Of a DNA stretch of 43,073 bases, positions 1 to 7,271 are shown piece by piece. Origin of the DNA: Urinicoccus massiliensis (lineage in GTDB: Bacteria; Bacillota; Clostridia; Tissierellales; Peptoniphilaceae); assembly GCF_900120405.1 (NCBI RefSeq), contig NZ_LT635492.1, positions 13,649 to 56,721 of the forward strand, written 5' to 3'. A program made the position numbers and the translations under genes. Under the pieces are notes generated by a model. It worked only from the letters and a program-made list of their open reading frames with translations. It was not told where the DNA came from and made no database searches. The first letter of the stretch is position 1; each line of letters opens with the position of its first letter.

Positions 1-443
1 GATCACGAGAAATTGATAATGAAGAAGAACAAAAATTTATTATGGATAAGATTTACGAAGATCAGATAAGAGTAGAAGACTTAACTAAAAAGATTGAAAG
101 ACTATATGATGACTGGCTAGACAATAAGATAAGTGAAAGTAACTTCCAAAAAATTCTTGAAAAATCACAAAACGAACAAGATTCTCTAAATCAAAGAATA
201 GAAGATAATCAAAAATTAATTGTTAAAGAAAATCTTGAAGATATTAATGTCAAAAAATGGATTGAACTCATAAAAAAATATAGGGATATAAAGAAGCTGG
301 ACAAAGCAACCTTAAATGAACTCATCTCAAAAATCTATGTTCACGAAAAAGAAATAGTGAATGGAGAAATCACCCAAACAATTGATATTTACTACAATTT
401 CATAGGAAATACAGACACACTACAAGTATTTTACAATCTCTAA
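1..443 (+). CDS. Large serine recombinase, C-terminal part (5' end outside window)
   Basis: The reading frame is open from the first bases of the window, so this is the 3' end of a longer gene. The visible ~147 residues hold a charged coiled coil (about the first 90 residues), then the ending typical of the DUF4368 region of TnpX/TndX-type large serine recombinases: a VHEKE stretch followed by an IDIYYNFIG motif. The catalytic serine domain lies upstream and is not visible. Such proteins excise and insert mobile elements by serine-mediated strand exchange. The stop codon lies three bases before the resumed reading frame of a Maff2-type gene, so the recombinase forms the right end of an inserted element. 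Family call is good; the element's identity cannot be told from this end alone. Confidence 0.8.
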   Translation, partial: SREIDNEEEQKFIMDKIYEDQIRVEDLTKKIERLYDDWLDNKISESNFQKILEKSQNEQDSLNQRIEDNQKLIVKENLEDINVKKWIELIKKYRDIKKLDKATLNELISKIYVHEKEIVNGEITQTIDIYYNFIGNTDTLQVFYNL

Positions 444-446
444 TTA

Positions 447-530
447 GGCATAAAGCAGCTTATGGCTGGTGGGGGAATTGTACTAATCGGTATTAAATTA
501 ATTCCACTACTTGCAAATGCTTTAAAATAG
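447..530 (+). pseudogene. 3' fragment of Maff2-type conjugation membrane protein
   Basis: The frame reads GIKQLMAGGGIVLIG, then a short hydrophobic stretch and LANALK before a TAG stop. This is the usual C-terminal half of the small Maff2 family membrane proteins, which sit between the VirD4 coupling protein and the TrbL-like gene in Tn1549/CTn-type ICEs. An in-frame stop belonging to the serine recombinase lies just before it, and there is no start codon or ribosome binding site, so the gene is cut. Its 5' part should lie on the far side of the inserted element, upstream of the window. The next gene starts 10 bases after the stop, as expected for the intact operon. Confidence 0.75.
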
Positions 531-540
531 GAGAAAGTCT

Positions 541-1404
541 ATGTTTGGTATCTTTGACAAGCTAACTGAATTTTTTAAGGATATGCTACTCGGAGGTATC
601 AAAGCAAATCTTGAGTCCATGTTCTTAGATATAAATGACAAGGTAGGAGTTATTGCAACTGATGTTGGGAAGACACCAATGGGTTGGAATGGAGAAGTGT
701 ATAACTTCATAAAAAACATTAATGATAATGTGATCGTTCCAATAGCAGGTCTTATCATAACAGCAGTTTTATGTATTGAACTCATAAATATGGTTATGCA
801 AAAGAATAATATGCACGATACAGATACTTTTGAGTTTTTCAAATACATTATAAAGATGTTTATAGCAGTCTACCTTGCAAGCCATGCCTTTGAATTTTCA
901 ATGGCAGTCTTTGATGTGGCACAAAATCTTGTAAACAAAGCGGCAGGGGTAATCACTACTTCTGCCACTGTTTCAGGAGATCAGATAGTTGCAATGGTTG
1001 ATACACTAAAAGAAAAAGATGTTGGTGCATTAATAATGATATTAGTTGAAACAAGCCTAGTGAGGATTGCAATTCAATGTATATCTTTAACTATTACCTT
1101 AATAGTATATGGGCGTATGTTTGAAATATATGTCTACTCATCAGTATCATCCATACCATTTGCGACTATGGGAAATAAAGAATGGGGTCAGATTGGAACA
1201 AATTATATCAAGGGACTTTTTGCCTTGGGATTACAAGGTTTGTTTTTGATGGTATGTTTAGGTATCTACACCGTTTTAATAAGGACGGTACAGATTACAG
1301 ATATTCACAAAAGTTTGTTTAGTATATTAGGATATGCTCTACTACTTGGACTTATGATGTTTAAGAGTGGAACAGTTGCAAAAAGTATTATGAATACGCA
1401 CTAG
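541..1404 (+). CDS. TrbL/VirB6-like conjugation channel membrane protein
   Basis: A 287-residue polytopic membrane protein. Hydrophobic segments are visible near residues 62-85 (VPIAGLIITAVLCIEL), 100-120, 160-195, 225-245 and 258-275, leaving short charged loops. Position directly after Maff2 and before the PrgI/VirB4 pair is that of the TrbL/VirB6-like protein of Tn1549/CTn-type ICEs, which forms the inner-membrane channel of the type IV secretion system. The ATG has a GGAGAAAG ribosome binding site 10 bases upstream. It is the first intact gene of the mating-pore operon in view. The family call rests on topology and gene order more than on a signature motif. Confidence 0.72.
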   Translation: MFGIFDKLTEFFKDMLLGGIKANLESMFLDINDKVGVIATDVGKTPMGWNGEVYNFIKNINDNVIVPIAGLIITAVLCIELINMVMQKNNMHDTDTFEFFKYIIKMFIAVYLASHAFEFSMAVFDVAQNLVNKAAGVITTSATVSGDQIVAMVDTLKEKDVGALIMILVETSLVRIAIQCISLTITLIVYGRMFEIYVYSSVSSIPFATMGNKEWGQIGTNYIKGLFALGLQGLFLMVCLGIYTVLIRTVQITDIHKSLFSILGYALLLGLMMFKSGTVAKSIMNTH

Positions 1405-1413
1405 GAGGAATAA

Positions 1414-1704
1414 ATGTTAAAAAAGAAAAATTGTGCTTTATTAGGACTTGGAATTTTATTGGGAGGAACTTATGAAATCTTAAAAGAGAAAAAAAGAAAT
1501 GAAGAGATTAGAAAGTTAAAGAGGAGAATAAACAGACTCGGAAGATGTCATAATGAATTTGTTATGTATCAAGGAGAATACAATGACAGAAATGAAGAAA
1601 AACAAGAAGAATTAGAAGAAAGAATTAGCTACCTAGAAGAGGAAACAACATCTAATTATGACCATATACTTGAACTTTCCAAAGAAGAAGTAGAGGGAGA
1701 TTAA
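1414..1704 (+). CDS. Small conserved ICE protein with N-terminal hydrophobic segment and coiled coil
   Basis: This 96-residue protein has a short hydrophobic stretch near the N-terminus (CALLGLGILLGGTYEIL), then a strongly charged Lys/Arg/Glu-rich helix likely to form a coiled coil (residues 25-80). An AGGAGG ribosome binding site lies 5 bases before the ATG. It sits between the TrbL-like and PrgI genes with 9-bp and 1-bp gaps, so it is almost certainly co-transcribed and probably a single-pass membrane accessory of the transfer channel. I do not recognise a named family. The role is inferred from context alone. Confidence 0.6.
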   Translation: MLKKKNCALLGLGILLGGTYEILKEKKRNEEIRKLKRRINRLGRCHNEFVMYQGEYNDRNEEKQEELEERISYLEEETTSNYDHILELSKEEVEGD

Positions 1705-1705
1705 A

Positions 1706-2116
1706 ATGGCGTATGTACCAATACCAAAAGATTTGGACAAGATTAAAACAAAGGTTGCCTTTAACTTAACTAAAAGACAACTTATAGGTTTTTCTGTGGC
1801 AGGACTAATTGGCATACCAACTTATTTATTTATAAAGAAATATCTACCTAATGATGTTTCTATCATTGTAATGCTAATAGTAACCCTGCCAATCTTTTTT
1901 ATAACCTTATATGAAAAAGACACCTTAACTTTTGAAAAGTATTTTAGATTTTTCTATCTTCATAAGTTTTATCAACCAACTAAGAGAATAAGAAAGGAGG
2001 CATACCTTGAAGCAAAGAAAAAAGCAAATCAGCGACTTAAATCTAAGGGAAAAACAATTAAAAAAAGATCGAAAGGAAGTAAGAAGGCTAAAAACAAAGA
2101 AAGATCCAACAAATAG
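1706..2116 (+). CDS. PrgI family type IV secretion membrane protein
   Basis: The 136-residue protein has the PrgI layout: an N-terminal VPIPKDLDKIKTKV stretch, then two transmembrane segments (about residues 27-45 and 49-68, FSVAGLIGIPTYLF and VSIIVMLIVTLPIFFITLY), and a basic C-terminal tail. PrgI proteins are small VirB3-like membrane partners of the VirB4 ATPase in Gram-positive conjugation systems. The gene begins one base after the upstream stop. Its last 110 bases overlap the virB4 start in another frame, which suggests translational coupling and explains the very Lys/Arg-rich C-terminus, where the DNA also encodes the VirB4 N-terminus. Confidence 0.85.
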   Translation: MAYVPIPKDLDKIKTKVAFNLTKRQLIGFSVAGLIGIPTYLFIKKYLPNDVSIIVMLIVTLPIFFITLYEKDTLTFEKYFRFFYLHKFYQPTKRIRKEAYLEAKKKANQRLKSKGKTIKKRSKGSKKAKNKERSNK

Positions 2117-4430
2117 TCTTCTAAGTGTAATTTTAAAGAAAGAGAAAAAGAGATTTACAGTTGAGGATACAATTCCCTATATAAGAATGTTACCAGAGGG
2201 CATTTGCCAGTTAGATGAAAAAAATTATTCAAAGACAATTTCATTTCAAGATATAAATTACCAGTTGGCATTGGAAGAAGATAGAGATTTAATCTTTAAC
2301 CAATTTGCCAACTTTTTAAATTCTTTTGATCCAAGTGTACACATCGAACTTTCATATGTAAATCAATTAGGAAGAAATAAAGACCTACAAGATGCAATTA
2401 AAATTGCTGATAAGGGAGATTTCTATGACGATGTAAGAAAAGAGTTTAGGGAAATGTTAAAGCTTCAACTTGCAAAGGGCAATAACGGACTTAAAAAGAT
2501 GAAGTATATAACCTTTACCACAGAAGCCGATAATCTAGAGCAAGCAAGAGCAAAGTTAAATAGACTTGAAGTAGATATTTTATCTAACTTTAAATCTATG
2601 GGAGTAAGAGCAGAAAGCCTTGATGGCGAAGAAAGACTAAGACTTGTTCATGATATGTTAAATCCAGACAAAAACTTTGATTTTTCATATAAAGATTTGA
2701 AGAAGAAAGAGTCTACAAAATCACATATAACTCCCAATATCTTTAATTTTGCACCAGCAAACAATTTTAAGTTTGGCAAATATATTGGAGCTGTAAGCCA
2801 TTTTCAAATACTTGCAAGCGAATTATCAGACAGAATGTTATCTGAGTTTTTAGATATTGATGACAATATTTATGTAGCTTTTCATATAGATGTAGTTGAA
2901 CAAGCAGAAGCTATTAAACTCATTAAGAGAAAGAACACAGACCTGGACAGAATGAAAATTGAAGAACAAAAGAAAGCAGTTCGTGCTGGATATGATATGG
3001 ATATTATTCCATCAGATATAAATACTTTTGGAGCTGATGTTAAGTCCATGTTATCTGACTTACAAAATAGAGATGAAAGGCTCTTTGTAGTTGCCATAGT
3101 AATGATGAATTTTGCTAGGACTAATCAAAAATTAGAAAACACAATTGCTCAAATTTCATCAATTGCAAATAGACATAATTGTCAGGTAAAAAGATTATCT
3201 CATCAACAAGAACAAGGACTTGTTTCTGCCTTACCTTTAGGAGTTAATCAAGTCGAGATAAAAAGATTTTTAACTTCATCATCAACGGCAGTTTTTATGC
3301 CTTTTACAACAGAAGAGCTATTTATTGATTCGGCAAATTCTTTGTACTATGGCTTAAACGCCCTTAGCCAAAACTTGATTATGGCAGATAGGAAGAAACT
3401 CAAGAACCCTAACGGACTAATATTAGGAACACCAGGTTCTGGTAAATCTTTCTCGGCAAAGAGAGAGATGGCAAATGCAATTCTTGTCACAGATGATGAT
3501 GTAATTATTTGTGATCCTGAGGGCGAGTATTCAAACCTTGTAAAACAATTTAATGGAGAAGTTATTAATGTTTCAGCAAAATCAAAGGACTACCTAAATC
3601 CATTAGATATTAATATGAACTATGGAGATGGGGACGCACCTTTAAAGGATAAGGCAAACTTCATAATGTCTATGCTTGAACTTGTGGTAGGAGGATCTGG
3701 TCTTACTGCTGCAGAAAAATCAGTTATAGATAGGTGCTTACCAAAGATATATCAAAAGTATTTTGAAGACCCCAAACCAGAAAATATGCCTATATTAGGA
3801 GATTTATATGATATGCTCCTATCTCAAGAAGAGGGAGTTGGTAGGAAGCTCGCAACAGAAATGGAAATTTATGTTAAGGGAAGTCTTAATGTCTTTAATA
3901 ACAGGTCAAATGTTGACCTAAATAGACAACTGCTCTGTTTTGATATAAAAGAGCTAGGAACACAACTTAAAAAAATAGGTATGCTTGTAATTCAAGACCA
4001 GGTTTGGAACAAGGTTTCCCTAAATAGAGGAAGCAAGTCTACAAGATACTATATAGATGAGTTCCACCTTTTATTAAAAGACCCACAAACTGCTTCATAT
4101 TCAGTAGAAATCTGGAAAAGATTTAGAAAATGGGGAGGTATTCCAACAGGTATAACTCAAAACGTAAAAGACCTTCTAACAAGTCAGGAAATTGAAAATA
4201 TCTTTGATAATACAGATTTTGTTCTAATGTTAAATCAAGCATCTGGAGATAGGGATATTCTTGCTAAGAAATTAAAAATATCGCCTTATCAGTTAAACTA
4301 TATTACTAATTCAAACGCAGGTGAGGGACTATTATTCTTCGGAAATACTATTGTTCCATTTATAGATAAATTCCCTAAAGACACCATGTTATATAAGCTA
4401 ATGACAACAAAACCAGAAGAAGCTAAGTAG
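2007..4430 (+). CDS. VirB4/TraE-family conjugation ATPase
   Basis: This 807-residue ATPase powers the type IV secretion channel from the cytoplasmic face. The Walker A motif GTPGSGKS has its lysine at residue 480, and the Walker B motif YYIDEFHLLL has Asp684-Glu685. The N-terminal ~400 residues match the CagE/TrbE/VirB4 N-terminal region in size. Start choice: a TTG at 2007 lies 6 bases after AAGGAGG (1994-2000), inside the end of prgI. No other start carries so good a ribosome binding site, although the 110-bp overlap is long. Length is normal for the family and no key residue is missing, so the motor looks intact. Confidence 0.93.
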   Translation: MKQRKKQISDLNLREKQLKKDRKEVRRLKTKKDPTNSLLSVILKKEKKRFTVEDTIPYIRMLPEGICQLDEKNYSKTISFQDINYQLALEEDRDLIFNQFANFLNSFDPSVHIELSYVNQLGRNKDLQDAIKIADKGDFYDDVRKEFREMLKLQLAKGNNGLKKMKYITFTTEADNLEQARAKLNRLEVDILSNFKSMGVRAESLDGEERLRLVHDMLNPDKNFDFSYKDLKKKESTKSHITPNIFNFAPANNFKFGKYIGAVSHFQILASELSDRMLSEFLDIDDNIYVAFHIDVVEQAEAIKLIKRKNTDLDRMKIEEQKKAVRAGYDMDIIPSDINTFGADVKSMLSDLQNRDERLFVVAIVMMNFARTNQKLENTIAQISSIANRHNCQVKRLSHQQEQGLVSALPLGVNQVEIKRFLTSSSTAVFMPFTTEELFIDSANSLYYGLNALSQNLIMADRKKLKNPNGLILGTPGSGKSFSAKREMANAILVTDDDVIICDPEGEYSNLVKQFNGEVINVSAKSKDYLNPLDINMNYGDGDAPLKDKANFIMSMLELVVGGSGLTAAEKSVIDRCLPKIYQKYFEDPKPENMPILGDLYDMLLSQEEGVGRKLATEMEIYVKGSLNVFNNRSNVDLNRQLLCFDIKELGTQLKKIGMLVIQDQVWNKVSLNRGSKSTRYYIDEFHLLLKDPQTASYSVEIWKRFRKWGGIPTGITQNVKDLLTSQEIENIFDNTDFVLMLNQASGDRDILAKKLKISPYQLNYITNSNAGEGLLFFGNTIVPFIDKFPKDTMLYKLMTTKPEEAK

Positions 4431-4437
4431 GTGTGAT

Positions 4438-7017
4438 ATGGATAAAAAACTAAAAAAAGATTTTCAAAAGAAAATTATACGAAATAGGGACGCTCCTGAA
4501 AAGAATATGGATAGTAAACTTGTTCATTCAGATGATTATACCAATAAGATTATTAAGACTAAGGATAGGTTCGGAGATAAAATTTCAGAAAAAGAATCTA
4601 AACTTATTCATGAGAATGTATTAGCTAAAGATCAAAAACAAGATAAACTAAAAGATTTTCAGAAGTCTAAAAACAAGGAAAGAATCAGAAAAGAAATTTT
4701 AGATAATAAATATAAGACTGGAGAAACAAAACAAGCTAATCTTGAAATAAGGACAGATAAAAGCTTTAAACTTGATGCAGAGTTAGATGTAGACTTCAAA
4801 AAGGTAAATTTTGGTAGTGAAAACAGTAGAAATATTAATTCTAATAAATTAACAACAGATGATATTTCAGCTAGGGCTCAGCCAATAAGCAATAAGAAGG
4901 CATCAAGTAAAAGACAAGTTCTTAAAAATTATGAGGATAAACTTATTCATAGTAAGGATAAATTTCAAGACAAAATCAACGAGAAAGAGTCTAAGCGAAT
5001 CCAGACAAGTGAAGATAAACCTATCGAAGCAAAGAAAAGCAAGAGAGTATATAGAAAAGATAAGCTTGTTAAAGATGAAGTAAGCAAGAACGACAGTAAT
5101 TCTAATATCAATAAAAAGCAAAAGCAGAAGCTTTATCAAGAAAAGAAGTTTAGAGATAAGGAAAAAATTTCTAAAGAGATAGATCAAGAAAATAAGCTAA
5201 GCGAAGTTGATACAGAAAAAACTTTTGATAATACTGAGTTTAAAGACAATAATCAAGAATTTATAAAAGATGAAAAAGAAACAAGTCTTAAAACTTCAGA
5301 ACAAAAGAAAGTTAATAAAAAGAAGACTTACTATAAGAGAAAAAATTATGAAAGTGATAAATTCACTCGAAAGAAACTCGATGACTTAAAAAATGAATCT
5401 AAGAAAGGTACACCGAAAGATTCTAAGAAGTCACAAGATGTTAAAGACTTTATCTCAGATAAAAAGATTGGAGAACTTGAAAAGTCTAAAAGCAAGCTAA
5501 AGGATAATATCTTAAATAATAAAACTAAAGGAAGTCTATCTTCTGGGGTTTTATTATCTGGAGCTAAGTCTTCAGAGTTAGTGAGAGATTATTTAAGTTC
5601 TGGATCTGACAATACTGGTGTAGAATCTGGAGAAAAGGTCGCTAATGTAAGCTCTAAGCTTCAGCATGGAATAAGGAAGTATAAGCTAGACAAAAAGAAA
5701 AAGTCCTTAAAAAAGCTATCTAAACTTGATAAGAAAATAAGAAAGAGAAAAAGCAAGTTGGAGTTTAAAAGTGGATTAGAAGATTTAAAAAAGTCCGATG
5801 CTTATACAAAGAAAAATAGGTTTAAGAAGTTTTACCAGAGAAAGCAAATGAAAAGCATGATAGCTAAAAAGCACGAAACAAGACTTGTAGATAGGGTTAA
5901 AAAAGCTATTTTAAGTTTAGGTAAGGCTTCTAAAGAGCTAATCGTAAGAAAAAGTAAGATGGTTCTATTTGTGGTAATAGGACTAGGTCTTATGCTATCA
6001 ATCATGATTGGTGGTGGAAGTGTTGGTATGAGTGGACTAAGCAACTCTGTAAACTCAGTAATGACAACAACATATCTATCACAAGATACAGTTCTAAGTG
6101 AAGTTAATCAAGAATTTTCATCAATGGAATATGACCTACAATCACAAATCGAAAGTGTAAAAACAAGTCATCCTGGATATGACGAATATATCATAAACAA
6201 AGAAGGAGAAATTGGTCATAATACCCATGAACTTTTATCCTATATAACTTCAAGATATGGAGAAGTAAAATCAGCGTCTGAAGTAAAAGGAATTTTAAAA
6301 GAGCTTTTCGATAAGATGTATAAGCTTGATTTTAAGGAAGAAATTGAAATTAGAACAAGAACAGTAGCAAGAACAAGATATGATAGTCGTGGTAATCCTT
6401 ATACTAGCTATGAAAAAGAAGAGTACGAATATAAAAAGTTAATTGTAACTTTAAAGAAAAAAGAAATGGATGAAGTTGTTAGGGAAATATTTAAAGATTA
6501 TCCAGACAATGTAGTTCATTATGAAGCTCTTCTTGAAGCTAAGGGGAATATGGGAGATGTTTTTGGATCAGGTAATGGCGACTTAGGAGAAATAGTAGAC
6601 AATCCAAACTTTGGAAATCCTGGTCTTGCTTTTGATTCAGCCACTGCTAAAGCCTTATTTAATGAAGCAGAAAAACATATAGGCAAAAGATATGTGTTTG
6701 GAGCAAGTGGACCATCTAACTTTGACTGCTCAGGATTTGTATGTTGGTCATTTACAAAGTCTGGTGTAAAGAGTATGCCAAGAACAACTGCATGGAGAAT
6801 ATACAAAGACTATTGTAATCCAGTAAGTCCAAGTGAAGCTCAACCTGGAGATATTATATTTTTCCACTCAACATATAACAGTGGAACACCAATATCTCAC
6901 GTAGGAATATACGCAGGTAACGGAATGATGATTCACGCAGGAGATCCAATTCAATACACATCAATAAATTCGAAATATTGGAAATCACACTTTTATGGTT
7001 TTGGAAGACCAAGATAG
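4438..7017 (+). CDS. Membrane-anchored NlpC/P60 cell-wall hydrolase of the conjugation system
   Basis: 859 residues in three parts. Residues 1-500 are a very long Lys/Glu/Ser-rich, probably disordered or coiled cytoplasmic region with loose repeats (for example DKIxEKESKxI twice, and LIHS). One transmembrane segment follows (about 508-528, VLFVVIGLGLMLSIMIGG). The external part ends in an NlpC/P60 domain with Cys764 (FDCSGFV), His821 (SHVGIYAG) and a further His in MMIHAG. These enzymes cut peptide cross-links in peptidoglycan and open the wall for the mating channel, the job of VirB1-type proteins. It sits right after virB4, its usual place in Tn1549/CTn elements. The long basic N-terminal region has no catalytic motif I can name. 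Confidence 0.88.
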   Translation: MDKKLKKDFQKKIIRNRDAPEKNMDSKLVHSDDYTNKIIKTKDRFGDKISEKESKLIHENVLAKDQKQDKLKDFQKSKNKERIRKEILDNKYKTGETKQANLEIRTDKSFKLDAELDVDFKKVNFGSENSRNINSNKLTTDDISARAQPISNKKASSKRQVLKNYEDKLIHSKDKFQDKINEKESKRIQTSEDKPIEAKKSKRVYRKDKLVKDEVSKNDSNSNINKKQKQKLYQEKKFRDKEKISKEIDQENKLSEVDTEKTFDNTEFKDNNQEFIKDEKETSLKTSEQKKVNKKKTYYKRKNYESDKFTRKKLDDLKNESKKGTPKDSKKSQDVKDFISDKKIGELEKSKSKLKDNILNNKTKGSLSSGVLLSGAKSSELVRDYLSSGSDNTGVESGEKVANVSSKLQHGIRKYKLDKKKKSLKKLSKLDKKIRKRKSKLEFKSGLEDLKKSDAYTKKNRFKKFYQRKQMKSMIAKKHETRLVDRVKKAILSLGKASKELIVRKSKMVLFVVIGLGLMLSIMIGGGSVGMSGLSNSVNSVMTTTYLSQDTVLSEVNQEFSSMEYDLQSQIESVKTSHPGYDEYIINKEGEIGHNTHELLSYITSRYGEVKSASEVKGILKELFDKMYKLDFKEEIEIRTRTVARTRYDSRGNPYTSYEKEEYEYKKLIVTLKKKEMDEVVREIFKDYPDNVVHYEALLEAKGNMGDVFGSGNGDLGEIVDNPNFGNPGLAFDSATAKALFNEAEKHIGKRYVFGASGPSNFDCSGFVCWSFTKSGVKSMPRTTAWRIYKDYCNPVSPSEAQPGDIIFFHSTYNSGTPISHVGIYAGNGMMIHAGDPIQYTSINSKYWKSHFYGFGRPR

Positions 7018-7031
7018 AAGGGAGATATTAT

Positions 7032-7271
7032 GTGAACAGAAAACTTATAAGTATTAGAAACAAAAAGAAAAAAATAGAAGAGAAATTGAAAGATTTAAAT
7101 GCAAAATACAAGGAAATTTGCGATGAAGAAATACAAGTTGAAAATGAAGAAATAATTGTAACTCTAAGGAGGAACAATATTAGCTTGGAAGAATTAATGG
7201 AGAAAATTAATGATAGAAAAAGAGAAGAAAAATTAAAAGAAAGGGAGAACATTCATAATGAAGAAATTTAA
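7032..7271 (+). CDS. DUF4315 family small ICE protein
   Basis: A 79-residue protein. I chose the GTG at 7032 because an AAGGGAG ribosome binding site lies 7 bases upstream; a longer frame from 6978 would overlap the hydrolase gene and has no such site. The sequence is a short coiled coil (ISIRNKKKKIEEKLKDL) followed by IVTLRRNNISLEELMEKI, which matches the DUF4315 pattern of a helical hairpin plus a 'modulator' helix. DUF4315 genes regularly sit between the NlpC/P60 hydrolase and DUF4366 in these ICEs. Function is unknown. It overlaps the next gene by 14 bases, so the two are probably translationally coupled. Confidence 0.75.
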   Translation: MNRKLISIRNKKKKIEEKLKDLNAKYKEICDEEIQVENEEIIVTLRRNNISLEELMEKINDRKREEKLKERENIHNEEI

